A DNA stretch of 64,000 bases from Streptomyces sp. JH34 (GCF_029428875.1 NZ_JAJSOO010000001.1:1364001-1428000), one strand, 5' to 3'; positions 52,847 through 61,637 are shown, counted from the first letter of the stretch. Numbers and translations are program-made. Notes: generated by a model from the sequence alone, not told the origin.

Positions 52847-54205
52847 TCAGTCGCGGGCCTGGCGCCGGACGTACAGGCGGTTGCCCTTCGGGCCGGTCCA
52901 TTCCACGCGTACGACGCCGGGAACGGCGGCGTCGGCGAGTCGCGACGGGCTGGACCAGTAACCGAAGTTCGGGTTCCGGAAGAACGTCGCCCACAGGTCG
53001 CCGTGGGAGTCCTCGAAGAAGTTGTTGTGCCCGGCACCGACACCGACGGTCCAGCGCCCGGAGTACGGGCCCTCGAAGCTGTCCGAGACGGCGGCGACGG
53101 CGTCGTACTGGTACTGCACGCGGCCTGTGCCGCCCACGTCGTAGGCGTGTCTGGGGGTGCCGTAGGCGTCGACCGACGTGCGGTCCCAGGCCGCGTGGAG
53201 GAGGAAGTACTTCCCTCCGTGCTTGAACACGTAGGCGCCTTCGAGATACGGCTCCGGCGCGTACGGCGTCTGCCGGAAGGCGGGGAGGTTCGTCGTCGGG
53301 ACGATGTCCTCCATGTCTTCGCGGAACTTCGCGTACAGGTTGTTGTGCAGCACCAGCCACGCGTCGTCGCCCTCGGAGTAGAGGCTGCCGTCGATGTGGT
53401 GGTAGGCGCCGGGCGCGATGAAGCCCGGCCCTCCGATGAACGAGTCACCGAACGGCTTCTCGGCATTGCCCTCGACGAGCCTGTACGGGCCCTCGACCCC
53501 GCCCTCGCTCACGAGCATGAACGAGCCGACCTTCTTGGAGTGGTCGCCCATGCAGGCGACCATGTACCACTTCCCCCGGAAGAGGTGCAGTTCCGGGGCC
53601 CAGGCCTGGCCGCGCTTGCCGAACTGCTCGTCGTACCAGTACTCCTGCCACGGCGCGACGACGGTGCGCCCGGGCCGGTTCTCATCGGTGAACTCGGGCG
53701 ACCACACCTTGCCCTTCTCGGCTCCGGGGCGGATCCGTGTCGTGTCGGCCAGCTTCCAGGGCCCCGCGAGCGAGCGGGCGGTCCAGACGAAGATGCCGTC
53801 GTTCCAGGGGCCGGCCGCTTCGAGGCCGGGCACCCGGGTGGTACCCGTGGCGACGTAGAGCGGACGGCCGTCGACGACGAAGCAGTTGACGTAGGTGTCC
53901 CGCATCCACACCACTCCGCGCTCCTTGTCACGGGGGCGGAGCTCCAGCGGGAGGACGAAGGAGTTGTCCTCGCGGGGCCACAGGTCGGCCCGGGTGTCCG
54001 CGAGGCCGTAGGGCTCGGGGTCGGGCCAGTTCGCCGGGTACCTCCGCTTCGACGCAGCAGGGGTGTGGGCGGTCGGAGCCGGTGCGGCCGCGGCCTGCGC
54101 GCCCGGCGCGGCGGCCACGGGCAGCGCCGCCGCGGCCCCGACACCGGCCGCTCGGGCCAGCAGGGAACGCCGGGCGGGATGCGGCCTGTTCTCGGTGTTG
54201 GTCAT
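52847..54205 (-). CDS. Secreted GH43-like glycoside hydrolase (Tat)
   Basis: A 452-residue secreted protein with a five-bladed beta-propeller pattern of family 43. The signal peptide has twin arginines (HPARRSLLARAAGVGAAAALPVAAAPGAQA, about 9-38). The blades contain WMRDTYVNCFVVDGRPLYVATGTT, VWSPEFTDENRPG, WAPELHLFRGKWYMVACMG, GAYHHIDGSLYSEGDDAWLV, PYLEGAYVFKHGGKYFLLHAAW and GHNNFFEDSHGDLWATFFRNP. Acidic residues at propeller positions fit catalysis on arabinan/xylan-type or galactan substrates, but specificity is open. AAGGAG lies ten nt before the ATG. Confidence 0.87.
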   Translation of the reverse strand: MTNTENRPHPARRSLLARAAGVGAAAALPVAAAPGAQAAAAPAPTAHTPAASKRRYPANWPDPEPYGLADTRADLWPREDNSFVLPLELRPRDKERGVVWMRDTYVNCFVVDGRPLYVATGTTRVPGLEAAGPWNDGIFVWTARSLAGPWKLADTTRIRPGAEKGKVWSPEFTDENRPGRTVVAPWQEYWYDEQFGKRGQAWAPELHLFRGKWYMVACMGDHSKKVGSFMLVSEGGVEGPYRLVEGNAEKPFGDSFIGGPGFIAPGAYHHIDGSLYSEGDDAWLVLHNNLYAKFREDMEDIVPTTNLPAFRQTPYAPEPYLEGAYVFKHGGKYFLLHAAWDRTSVDAYGTPRHAYDVGGTGRVQYQYDAVAAVSDSFEGPYSGRWTVGVGAGHNNFFEDSHGDLWATFFRNPNFGYWSSPSRLADAAVPGVVRVEWTGPKGNRLYVRRQARD

Positions 54206-54310
54206 CTGTCACGTACTCCTTCGTCGGCCCAGGTGTCCGGGGCTCCGGGGTGCCGTCGCCCTCCGGGAGGCCTCCGGCGGGCATGCCGGATCGCCGGACC
54301 GGGCCGGCCG

Positions 54311-54340
54311 GTTCAGTTCGGGTCAGTTCAGGTCAGGTCA
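54311..54340. repeat. Six-copy pentamer repeat (GTTCA/GGTCA)
   Basis: GTTCA GTTCG GGTCA GTTCA GGTCA GGTCA: six contiguous 5-bp units, 106 nt upstream of the GH43 start. It could be a simple sequence repeat or a direct-repeat regulator site. Confidence 0.65.
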
Positions 54341-54703
54341 GCCGCGGCCGTCACGAGCGGTACCGGCCGGCGCTCGAGCCGCGCAGCTGTCGGGCTGAGC
54401 CGTCACGGACAGCCCTTCCGGGGCACCGGTGCGGCTACGGCCGGACACGGCACCGGCGCCCGTCGGCACGGGCCCGCGCTCGTCGCGCCCCGCCGGAGAC
54501 GAGCCGCGGGGCCGTCCTTGGATGGCATGTCGATCAGCATGCGAACGCCTGTCGATCTCCGTCAACCGACCATGGAATTAATCCGGAGTGTCCGGCTCGT
54601 CGGCATATCTGCGCTGCCCCGCGTTTCCGCAGGTCGGCGGTGTTCCGGCCGACCCACCACATACATCACGATCGAATAACGGAACGCTCCGGCCTCGTCC
54701 GGG

Positions 54704-54730
54704 AACCTCAAGTTCAGCTCTGAACGTCCC
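54704..54730 (+). promoter_or_regulatory. ECF-sigma-like promoter with inverted repeat before DUF692
   Basis: GGAACC (54704-54709), 17-nt spacer, CGTC (54727-54730), the general form of ECF-sigma promoters. The spacer contains most of GTTCAG-CT-CTGAAC (54714-54727), a perfect inverted repeat that could be an operator. It would give a leader of about 55-60 nt before ATG 54795. Confidence 0.45.
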
Positions 54731-54794
54731 CTTTCCCGGGTTCACCCGCGCCCGGCGGGGCCATGACCCCTGCACGGAACGGGGAGGGGACACC

Positions 54795-56087
54795 ATGAAG
54801 CTGGGCATCGGTATCGGATGGCGGCCGGAGATCGCGGACGCCGTAGAGGCCCTGCCGGGAGTCGACTGGGTCGAGGCGGTCGCGGAGAACCTCTGCGCGG
54901 ACCACCTCCCCGATTCCCTCGTGCGGCTGCGGGAGCGCGGGGTCACGGTCGTCCCGCACGGCGTGTCGCTGGGCCTGGGCGGGGCCGACCGCCCGGACCC
55001 CGTCCGCCTCGCGGGCCTGGCGGCGCGGGCCGAACTGCTGGGCGCCCCCCTGGTGACGGAGCACATCGCGTTCGTACGCGCCGGAGGGCCGCCCACCGCC
55101 TCGCCGGTCCTGGAAGCGGGCCACCTGCTGCCGGTGCCGCGGACCTGGGACGCGCTGGACGTGCTGTGCGAGAACGTGCGGGTCGCACAGGACTCGCTGC
55201 CCGTCCCGCTGGCCCTGGAGAACATCGCCGCGCTGATCTCCTGGCCCGGCGAGGAGATGACCGAGGGTCAGTTCCTCGCGGAGCTGGTCGAGCGCACGGG
55301 CGTGCGCCTGCTGATCGACGTCGCCAATCTGCACACCAACCACGTCAACCGTGGCGAGGACCCCGCGACCGCCCTCGACGAGCTCCCGGTGGAGGCCGTC
55401 GCGTACGTCCATGTCGCGGGCGGCGTCGAGAAGGACGGCGTCTGGCACGACACGCACGCCCACCCCGTGACGGGCCCCGTCCTGGACGTGCTGAGCGAAC
55501 TCCGCTCCCGTGTCGACCCGCCGGGGGTCCTGCTGGAGCGCGACGACGACTTCCCGCCGGCCGAGGAGCTGGCCGGTGAACTGACCGCGATCCGCGGCAC
55601 CCTGGCCTCCGCCGCCGCAGGGCCCCGGCCTGCCCGGCAGCGGCCCGCCCGGGCCACGGAGCCGTCGACCCGTGCCGCCGGGGCCCGCGAGCGGACCGGC
55701 CTGGCCCAGACCGCCCTGCTCTCGGCCCTGGTGGCCGGCGCCCCGGCACCGGCCGGCTTCGACCGACGGCGCCTGGGGGTCCAGAGCCGGGCCCTGGCCG
55801 CGAAGCGGGCCGACGTCATCGCCAAGGTCGCGCCCGAACTGCCCGAGATCCTCGGCGACGGCTACCGCGACTCGTTCCTCGCGTACGCGAGGAACCGGCC
55901 GATGTCCGCCGGATACCGGCGCGACGCGCTCGGCTTCGCCGAGCACCTCCTCGTCACGGGCCGGCCCGCCGACGGGGCCGCCCGGCGCAGGCTGACACGC
56001 TGGTGGCAGGAGCGCGCCGCCCCTCGTCCTCCGCGCCGGAGCACCCGTCTGGTCCGGGCCGCCCGTAGCGCCCTTCTCGGAAGGTGA
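54795..56087 (+). CDS. DUF692 (MNIO) enzyme with fused DUF2063-like partner domain
   Basis: A 430-residue protein. Residues 1-270 are a DUF692 TIM-barrel, the multinuclear non-haem iron oxidative enzymes (MbnB, TglH, BufB) that oxidise cysteines in ribosomal peptides. Metal-site motifs are present: PHGVSL (H55), TEHIAF (H90), ALENI (E142), [10 protein letters not shown] (D175, N178), YVHVAGG (H206), WHDTHAHPV (D219, H221) and LLERDDD (E248, D250). After a Pro/Arg linker, residues about 306-395 resemble DUF2063 partner proteins ([52 protein letters not shown]). GGAGGGG precedes the ATG. It is followed after 5 nt by its probable substrate gene. Confidence 0.88.
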   Translation: MKLGIGIGWRPEIADAVEALPGVDWVEAVAENLCADHLPDSLVRLRERGVTVVPHGVSLGLGGADRPDPVRLAGLAARAELLGAPLVTEHIAFVRAGGPPTASPVLEAGHLLPVPRTWDALDVLCENVRVAQDSLPVPLALENIAALISWPGEEMTEGQFLAELVERTGVRLLIDVANLHTNHVNRGEDPATALDELPVEAVAYVHVAGGVEKDGVWHDTHAHPVTGPVLDVLSELRSRVDPPGVLLERDDDFPPAEELAGELTAIRGTLASAAAGPRPARQRPARATEPSTRAAGARERTGLAQTALLSALVAGAPAPAGFDRRRLGVQSRALAAKRADVIAKVAPELPEILGDGYRDSFLAYARNRPMSAGYRRDALGFAEHLLVTGRPADGAARRRLTRWWQERAAPRPPRRSTRLVRAARSALLGR

Positions 56088-56092
56088 CCGCG

Positions 56093-57115
56093 ATGAACGC
56101 TCTCGCTCTCGTACTGACCCTCGTGGTGGCGGTCTCCTCGACGCTCCTGATCGTCGCGACGCGCCGGGCCGGGCGACGGGCCGGCGGTACCCACGCGTAC
56201 GTGCACGACATGTCCGAGGTGGCGTTCCTCGGTGGCGGCCCCGCCAGGGTGGTGGACACCGCCCTCACCCGCATGCACACGGACGGACGGCTGGTCATCG
56301 GCGGCCCCGGCATCGTCACGGTCCTGCGCGGGGAAGCCCGTGAAGCGGTGGAGCGCGCCGTGCTCCAGGAGCTGGCCGCGGCACGGAACGGTTCCCTGGG
56401 CCGTCTGCGGGAGAACGTGATGCGGCACCCGGCGGTGCAGGAGATCGGCGACGGCCTCGCGGCCCGGGGCCTGCTGGTCACGCCGGGCGAGACCCGGGCC
56501 CGCCGTGTCTGGGGGCTGACGCAGGGCATCGGGTGCTTCCTCGGCATTCCGGCCGCCGTCGCCCTGACCGTCGCGCAGTACGCCACGCACGACGGTTACG
56601 GTGACATCCCGTTCCCCTTCTTCCTGAAGGTGCTGCCCGCGCTCGTGGCCGGGGCCGTCCTCGGCCTGGTCAACGCGGCGTCGGCCAGGGCACGGCTGAC
56701 CAGGGCGGGGCGCGGGGCCGTCGACCTCCACCGAGCCGCCAACGCCCAGGTGACCGATCCGGCCCACCTGGTCGCCACCCGGGGCCTGGGCGCACTGCCC
56801 GACGCCGGGCTCCGCAGTCAGTTGGCGACTGCTGCCCGGCAACGGCCCGCCCGGCGAACCCCTTCGGCCTCGTCCGGAGCCGTGTTCGTGCCCGTGACGT
56901 GGTGCGCGGGGGCGAGCCCCGGCGGGGGCGGCTGCGGCGGTTCCAGCGGTGGGGGCGGCGGCTCCGGGCCTGGTTCCACCTGCAGTTCGGGATCGAGTTG
57001 CGGCAGCGGCGGATCGAGCTGCGGCGGTGGGGGCGGGTCCAGCTGCAGCAGCGGATCGAGCTGCGGGGGCGGCTCCAGTTGCGGGGGCGGCTCCAGTTGC
57101 GGGGGCGGCTCCTGA
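56093..57115 (+). CDS. TIGR04222-type membrane protein with nine-Cys SSCGGG tail
   Basis: A 340-residue protein. An N-terminal membrane helix (ALALVLTLVVAVSSTLLIV) is followed by a cytoplasmic domain with YVHDMSEVAFLGGGPARVVDTALTRMHTDGRLVI, a family hallmark. Two more helices (IGCFLGIPAAVALTVAQYA; FLKVLPALVAGAVLGLVNA) come next. From about residue 269 there is a 72-residue low-complexity tail of Gly, Ser and nine Cys, ending in SSCGGG repeats. I recall the family as TIGR04222, often beside DUF692 genes. The tail is the likely site of MNIO modification (inference). I prefer ATG 56093, with GGAAGG eight nt upstream, over GTG 56084. Confidence 0.85.
   Translation: MNALALVLTLVVAVSSTLLIVATRRAGRRAGGTHAYVHDMSEVAFLGGGPARVVDTALTRMHTDGRLVIGGPGIVTVLRGEAREAVERAVLQELAAARNGSLGRLRENVMRHPAVQEIGDGLAARGLLVTPGETRARRVWGLTQGIGCFLGIPAAVALTVAQYATHDGYGDIPFPFFLKVLPALVAGAVLGLVNAASARARLTRAGRGAVDLHRAANAQVTDPAHLVATRGLGALPDAGLRSQLATAARQRPARRTPSASSGAVFVPVTWCAGASPGGGGCGGSSGGGGGSGPGSTCSSGSSCGSGGSSCGGGGGSSCSSGSSCGGGSSCGGGSSCGGGS
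57053..57112 (+). repeat. 18-bp tandem repeat encoding GSSCGG units
   Basis: GGCTCCAGTTGCGGGGGC occurs twice exactly (57071-57088, 57089-57106), with a diverged copy before (57053-57070) and a partial copy after. It codes in frame for the last SSCGGG repeats, so tail length can change by slippage in units of six residues. Confidence 0.8.
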
Positions 57116-57271
57116 GCGTGCGGAGCCGGTACGCGTAGCGGCTCACCGGGCACGCGCGGCCGGCGGGAGTACGAAGTCGGCAAGCGTATGGATTCAGCCA
57201 CCGACGACCTTCTGTGACCGGGATTCGTCCGTATCGTGAACACCCTGTGGCGCTTCACACCAGGTTTCGCA

Positions 57272-57277
57272 TAGAAC
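57272..57277 (+). promoter_or_regulatory. Possible -10 of the second TIGR04222-type gene
   Basis: TAGAAC, 6 nt before ATG 57284. No Shine-Dalgarno is visible. Weaker than the other leaderless candidates because the last base is C. Confidence 0.3.
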
Positions 57278-57283
57278 TCCGCC

Positions 57284-58060
57284 ATGCTCTGGGTCGTACT
57301 TCTTCTGGTCGCGTGGGGCGCGGCCGCCGTGTCGTGCATCCGGCTGTGTCTTGTCACCGCGGGTGCCGCGCACCGGCCGCAGGTCGCCGCACCGGCGTCC
57401 CTCTCCCCCGAACTCAACCTCTACGAGACGGCGTTCCTGGCCGGCGGCCCCCAGCGGGTCGCCGATCTGGCACTGGTCTCCATGCACCTGCGGCGCCGAC
57501 TGCTGCTCGCCCACACGGGGTGGGCCACGGTCGTCGACCCGGAGGGCCGGGACGAGGTCGAGCGCACCGTGATCCGCGCGATCGGTCCGGAGGGCCAGTC
57601 CCGGATAGCCCCGATACGGGCCGCCGCCGCGGCGGCGGACGCGGTGCGCAACCTCGCCGACCGCCTCGTCGCGGCCGGGCTGGCCGTGCCGCACGGGACC
57701 CGGACGAGTCTGGAGTCGGCCGCGCGGGCCGTGCGGGGCGCCGCGGTACTGGTCGTCGTCCTGGCGGTCGTCTCCATGCTGATGCCCGGTCAGCAGGTGG
57801 GCTACGCGGGCCCGGTGGCGGCCTGGTTCGGGCTGCCCCTGGTGCTGACGCTGGGCTGCCTGGCCATCGCACGGGTGGAGAACCACCCGTACAGCCCTTG
57901 GGCCTCCCCGTCGGGGCAGCGCTGGCTGGACTCCCTGCCGGCACCGGTGCGCGGTGCGGACCGCGACCTTCTGGCCGCGGTGGCGGTGCGGGGCGTGGGA
58001 GCCCTCGAGGACCCGGCCCTGCGGGCGGCGATGCTGGGCGGGGCGCGGGCCGGGGGCTGA
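57284..58060 (+). CDS. TIGR04222-type membrane protein without Cys tail
   Basis: A 258-residue paralogue of the preceding protein: N-terminal helix LWVVLLLVAWGAAAVSCIRLCLV, then LNLYETAFLAGGPQRVADLALVSMHLRRRLLLAHTGWATVV, a helical region, two further helices (AAVLVVVLAVVSMLMPG; AAWFGLPLVLTLGCLAIA) and a short Ala/Gly end. The core aligns with the first protein (YE-AFLAGGP versus SEVAFLGGGP), but there is no Cys-rich tail. It may be a partner, immunity or transport component of the locus. The gap of 168 nt and poor ribosome-binding site suggest its own promoter. Confidence 0.8.
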   Translation: MLWVVLLLVAWGAAAVSCIRLCLVTAGAAHRPQVAAPASLSPELNLYETAFLAGGPQRVADLALVSMHLRRRLLLAHTGWATVVDPEGRDEVERTVIRAIGPEGQSRIAPIRAAAAAADAVRNLADRLVAAGLAVPHGTRTSLESAARAVRGAAVLVVVLAVVSMLMPGQQVGYAGPVAAWFGLPLVLTLGCLAIARVENHPYSPWASPSGQRWLDSLPAPVRGADRDLLAAVAVRGVGALEDPALRAAMLGGARAGG

Positions 58061-58079
58061 CCTGCCGCAGACCGCACCC

Positions 58080-58125
58080 GTACGGCGCGAGGGCCACCCC
58101 CTCGGGGGCGGCCCTCGCGCCGTAC
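58080..58125 (+). terminator. Strong hairpin closing the DUF692/TIGR04222 locus
   Basis: Perfect 16-bp arms GTACGGCGCGAGGGCC / GGCCCTCGCGCCGTAC with an inner CCCCC/GGGGG stem, 19 nt past the stop. Confidence 0.75.
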
Positions 58126-58344
58126 GTATCAAGTTGTTCGGCCCGGGACACATCGGCCGGACTCGGCGAGGAGTGGCGGTCCGCGGAGAGGAATGGCTGA
58201 CTCCCCCGCGGGCCACGACGGTTCGCCGGCCGTCGGCCGATGTGTACCCGGCACCGGACCCGGTGTCGCTGGAACGACGGGCGGCGTCACACACGCCGTT
58301 GCCCGCCAACTGATCTTCCGGGTCAGGATGACCGGAAACGCTGG

Positions 58345-59058
58345 TTATGCGAGTCCGGCCACCAAGTCTGCGACGGACTTCCTGCGTCCGGTGTAGAACG
58401 GGACCTCTTCACGGACGTGCAGCCGTGCCTCGGAGGCCCGCAGGTGGCGCATGAGGTCGACGATGCGGTACAGCTCGTCGGCCTCGAAGGCGAGCACCCA
58501 CTCGTAGTCGCCCAGCGAGAAGGATGCCACGGTGTTGGCCCGCACGTCGGGGTAGCCGCGGGCCATCTTGCCGTGGTCCGCGAGCATGCGGCGGCGGTCC
58601 TCGTCGGGCAGCAGGTACCAGTCGTAGCTGCGCACGAAGGGGTACACGCTGATGTAGTCGCGCGGGGTCTCGTCGGCCAGGAAGGCCGGCACGTGCGACT
58701 TGTTGAACTCGGCGGGGCGGTGCAGCGCCATGTTCGACCAGACCGGCTCGAGTGCGCGGCCCAGCTTCGTGCGCCGGAAGAGGTTGTACGCCTCCTGGAG
58801 CTCGTCGGAGGTCTCCGCGTGCCACCAGATCATCAGATCGGCGTCCGCCCGGAGACCGGACACGTCGTAGGTGCCCCGGACCGTGACGTCCTTGGCCGCG
58901 AGCTGGTCGAACAGCTCCTGGACCTCGTCGGCGTAACCGGCGCGGTCGAGCGGAAGGACGTCCTTCAGCCTGAAGACGGACCACAGGGTGTAGCGGATGA
59001 CCTCGTTGAGGTCCTTGGCCTTCTTGCCTGCGTTCGGAAGCTTTTCTGGCGCACTCAT
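58345..59058 (-). CDS. hemQ: Coproheme decarboxylase HemQ/ChdC
   Basis: A 237-residue chlorite-dismutase-fold enzyme that uses peroxide to decarboxylate coproheme to haem b, the last step of the coproporphyrin route. The N-terminal half starts [15 protein letters not shown]. The haem-binding half contains [37 protein letters not shown], with the redox-active Tyr in the [12 protein letters not shown] segment, and [29 protein letters not shown]. It starts 4 nt after the hemG stop, so the genes are translationally linked. Confidence 0.94.
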   Translation of the reverse strand: MSAPEKLPNAGKKAKDLNEVIRYTLWSVFRLKDVLPLDRAGYADEVQELFDQLAAKDVTVRGTYDVSGLRADADLMIWWHAETSDELQEAYNLFRRTKLGRALEPVWSNMALHRPAEFNKSHVPAFLADETPRDYISVYPFVRSYDWYLLPDEDRRRMLADHGKMARGYPDVRANTVASFSLGDYEWVLAFEADELYRIVDLMRHLRASEARLHVREEVPFYTGRRKSVADLVAGLA

Positions 59059-59062
59059 ACGG

Positions 59063-60550
59063 CTATTGTCCCGCCTCGCTCCCCGTGCCCCGAACCCGGG
59101 TCGGGGTGTTGTCGATCTCCCCCGCCGCCGGGGCCGTCAGGTCCTGGACGATCTCGTCCGCGGCGCGGTGCGCGCTCGCCACGCAGGCCGGGATCCCCAC
59201 GCCGTCGTACACCGCTCCGCACACCCGCAGACCGGGCAGCTTGGCCACCTCGTCGCGGATCCTGGAGACGCGGTCGAGGTGGCCGACGGGATACTGGGGC
59301 AGCCCGCCGATCCACCGCGTGACCTCGGTGTCCACGGGCCGGGCCGTCAGCCCGGCCGCCGAGGCGAGGTCGCCCAGGGACGCGGCGACCAGTTCGGAGT
59401 CCTCGCGGTGCAGGTGCTCCTCCTCGCCGTAGCGGCCCACGGAAGTGCGCAGCACGAAGAGGTCGGGGGCCGCGTCGGCGACCCACTGCCACTTGTTGCT
59501 GGAGAAGGTGGCCGCCTTGATGGTGCGCCCGTCCACGGGCGGCACGAGGAAGCCCGAACGTCCTTGGAGCGCCTCGGTGTCCGCGATGTCGGAACGCCGG
59601 AAGGCCATGGTCACCAGGGCCATCGAGGCGTACTCGACGGCGGCGAGTTCGACGGCGGCGGCCGGGCACTCGGCGGCGAGCAGGGTGGACGCGGACCAGG
59701 CCGGGGTGGCCAGGACGACGGCGTCGGCGGCGATCACCCGGCTGTCGGTGCGCACGTCCCAGCCCTGGCCGGCCCGGGTCAGACCGAGCACCGGGGTCTC
59801 GTCGAGGATCTCGCCGCCCCCGGCCCGCACGGCGTCGGCCACGGCGCCCGGCAGGGTGCCGATGCCCCCCTCGATGCCCTGGAAGACCGGCCCGGTCTGC
59901 TGCCGTGCGGCGGCCCTCTCCTGGATGCGGAGCACACCGTCGAGGAGCGAACCTCCCGCCTTGACCACATCGAAGAGCTGGGGGACGGCCGCTCGCATCG
60001 AGATCCGGTAGGCGTCCCCGGCGTAGACCCCGCCTAGCAGCGGTTCGACGAGCCGGTCGACGACCTCGCGGCCGAGCCGGTCCGCGACGTAACTACCGAC
60101 CGCCACGTCGTCGCCGACGGCGGTCGGGGTCAGGTCGCGCTCCTCGGCGATCCTGGCCAGGCCCTCGGGCGAGAGCACCCCGCCGAGCGCCGCCGGGTCG
60201 CCCGGCACACCCATCACATGGCCCTTGGGCATGGGGCGCAGGGCGTCCCGGGTCCAGACCGACGCGGTGGCGGTGGCGGGCGGCCGGAGCCGGTCTCCGA
60301 GCCCGGCAGCGGTGGCGAGCCCGATCGCTTCGGGCCGGCGCGCGAGCATCGACTCCGCGCCGAGGTCGACACGGGTGCCCGCGATCTCGCCGGTCATCAG
60401 TTTGCCGCCGAGCCGCGCGGTCGCCTCCAGGACGGTGACCCGGACACCGGAGGCCAACAGCCGGTGGGCGGCGGCGAGTCCGGCGATGCCACCGCCGATG
60501 ACGACGACGTGGGCCGTGCGTGTGGTGTCGCGCTGAAGAGGACGCTGCAT
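59063..60550 (-). CDS. hemG: Coproporphyrinogen III / protoporphyrinogen oxidase (HemG/HemY, CgoX type)
   Basis: A 495-residue FAD flavoprotein that oxidises a porphyrinogen to a porphyrin. The N-terminal dinucleotide motif is [22 protein letters not shown] (about 14-35), then [54 protein letters not shown] and the C-terminal FAD motif [27 protein letters not shown]. In actinobacteria with HemQ the substrate is coproporphyrinogen III. GAGAGT ends 6 nt before the ATG without a Shine-Dalgarno, suggesting a leaderless hemG-hemQ message. Confidence 0.93.
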   Translation of the reverse strand: MQRPLQRDTTRTAHVVVIGGGIAGLAAAHRLLASGVRVTVLEATARLGGKLMTGEIAGTRVDLGAESMLARRPEAIGLATAAGLGDRLRPPATATASVWTRDALRPMPKGHVMGVPGDPAALGGVLSPEGLARIAEERDLTPTAVGDDVAVGSYVADRLGREVVDRLVEPLLGGVYAGDAYRISMRAAVPQLFDVVKAGGSLLDGVLRIQERAAARQQTGPVFQGIEGGIGTLPGAVADAVRAGGGEILDETPVLGLTRAGQGWDVRTDSRVIAADAVVLATPAWSASTLLAAECPAAAVELAAVEYASMALVTMAFRRSDIADTEALQGRSGFLVPPVDGRTIKAATFSSNKWQWVADAAPDLFVLRTSVGRYGEEEHLHREDSELVAASLGDLASAAGLTARPVDTEVTRWIGGLPQYPVGHLDRVSRIRDEVAKLPGLRVCGAVYDGVGIPACVASAHRAADEIVQDLTAPAAGEIDNTPTRVRGTGSEAGQ

Positions 60551-60556
60551 GGGTCC

Positions 60557-60562
60557 ACTCTC
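60557..60562 (-). promoter_or_regulatory. -10 element of the hemG-hemQ operon
   Basis: GAGAGT on the minus strand, then GGACCC, then ATG 60550. The same GGACCC spacer occurs before the tetR start at 39027. Confidence 0.45.
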
Positions 60563-60677
60563 TCAAACCCGCTCCGAGTCCCGAACGTGACCACTTCGAA
60601 ACCGCCGACGGGCAACCCGCGCACGGGTACGGCACGTCGAACCAGCACCATCGACAACGTGCCCTGGGGGGACGCTC

Positions 60678-61637
60678 ATGCCTGACGAACGCCACACGGA
60701 CGATCACCCGCCCGCCCGGCCGGTCCGCCGCCGCCCACCCGCGCAGGCCGCCGCCGTACTGCTCGCGGTCCTTCTGGCCACCGGAGCGTGCGGGGCCTCC
60801 TCCGACAGCGGTTCCATGTCCGATTCCAAGGCGGCGGCGCCCCGGGCGGCCGGGGCCGGGGCGGAACCGGCCGACAGGCCCTCCGGCAAGGTGGGGTCCG
60901 CGCCGGACCCGGGCTCGGCCCTCGCCGTCCACGTCATCCGGACGGCCACGCTGTACGTCGAGGTCAGGAGTGTGCCGAAGGCCGTCTCCGCGGCCCGGGG
61001 TGTCGCGGAGGGTGCGGGTGGACTCGTCGCCGAGGAGAACACCGAACGGGTCGACGACACCCACGACATGTCCCATCTCGTCCTGCGTGTGCCGCAGGCC
61101 CGGTACGACGAGGTGCTGCGCGGCCTCGCGGGGACCGGGAAGCTGGTGTCCCGCACCTCGAACGCGAAGGACGTGACCGGGCAGGTCGTGGACGTCGAGA
61201 GCCGGATCGCCACCCAGCGGGCGAGCGTCGCACGGGTCCGCGACCTGATGGACAAGGCGGAGAAGCTCACCGACGTGGTGACGCTGGAGGGCGAACTCAG
61301 CAGCCGGCAGGCCGCCCTGGAGTCGCTCCTCGCCCAGCAGGCGTCGCTGAAGGACCGCACCACGCTCGCGACCGTCACACTCGAACTGAGTGAGCCCGAG
61401 GCGGACGCCGGGGATCCGGAGGGGGACACCGGCTTCCTGGACGCGCTGGGCAGCGGCTGGGAGGCGTTCGTGACGATGCTTCGGTGGATCATGGTCGCGA
61501 TCGGTGCCACGGCTCCGTTCCTCGCCACCGCGGCCGTCCTGGTGCTCCTGTGGCGCCTGCTGCGCCGCCGCATGCCACGGCGCCGCACGACGCCCCCGCG
61601 GGCCACGGAGACCACTGCGGCCCCGCCCGCCCCGTAG
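60678..61637 (+). CDS. DUF4349 lipoprotein
   Basis: A 319-residue membrane-anchored protein. After a basic N-terminus the hydrophobic segment ends in LLATGACGASS (lipobox Cys near residue 38). The DUF4349 domain follows: IRTATLYVEVRSVPKAVSAARGVAEGAGGLVAEENTE, then LVLRVPQARYDEVLRGL, and a coiled-coil stretch DVESRIATQRASVARVRDLMDKAEKLTDVVTLEGELSSRQAALESLLAQQASL. A C-terminal helix (ATAPFLATAAVLVLLWRLL) and basic tail point back to the cytoplasm. The function of the family is unknown. A GGGGGGA run lies upstream of the ATG. Confidence 0.85.
   Translation: MPDERHTDDHPPARPVRRRPPAQAAAVLLAVLLATGACGASSDSGSMSDSKAAAPRAAGAGAEPADRPSGKVGSAPDPGSALAVHVIRTATLYVEVRSVPKAVSAARGVAEGAGGLVAEENTERVDDTHDMSHLVLRVPQARYDEVLRGLAGTGKLVSRTSNAKDVTGQVVDVESRIATQRASVARVRDLMDKAEKLTDVVTLEGELSSRQAALESLLAQQASLKDRTTLATVTLELSEPEADAGDPEGDTGFLDALGSGWEAFVTMLRWIMVAIGATAPFLATAAVLVLLWRLLRRRMPRRRTTPPRATETTAAPPAP

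Larger units (their letters stand above)
54206..54794. other. 589-bp divergent regulatory region
   Basis: Lies between the GH43 gene (leftward) and the DUF692 gene (rightward). It holds a pentamer tandem repeat (54311-54340), an AT-richer stretch around 54560-54690, an ECF-like promoter with an internal inverted repeat (54704-54730) and the DUF692 ribosome-binding site. Open frames across it lack family features and ribosome-binding sites, so I call no gene. Confidence 0.55.

Noticed and set aside
54082..54723. Plus-strand open frame upstream of the DUF692 gene, a possible short precursor peptide
   Set aside because: Basic, Pro/Ser-rich product with no Cys-rich core and no ribosome-binding site; overlaps promoter-like DNA. 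The Cys-tailed downstream protein is a much better substrate candidate.
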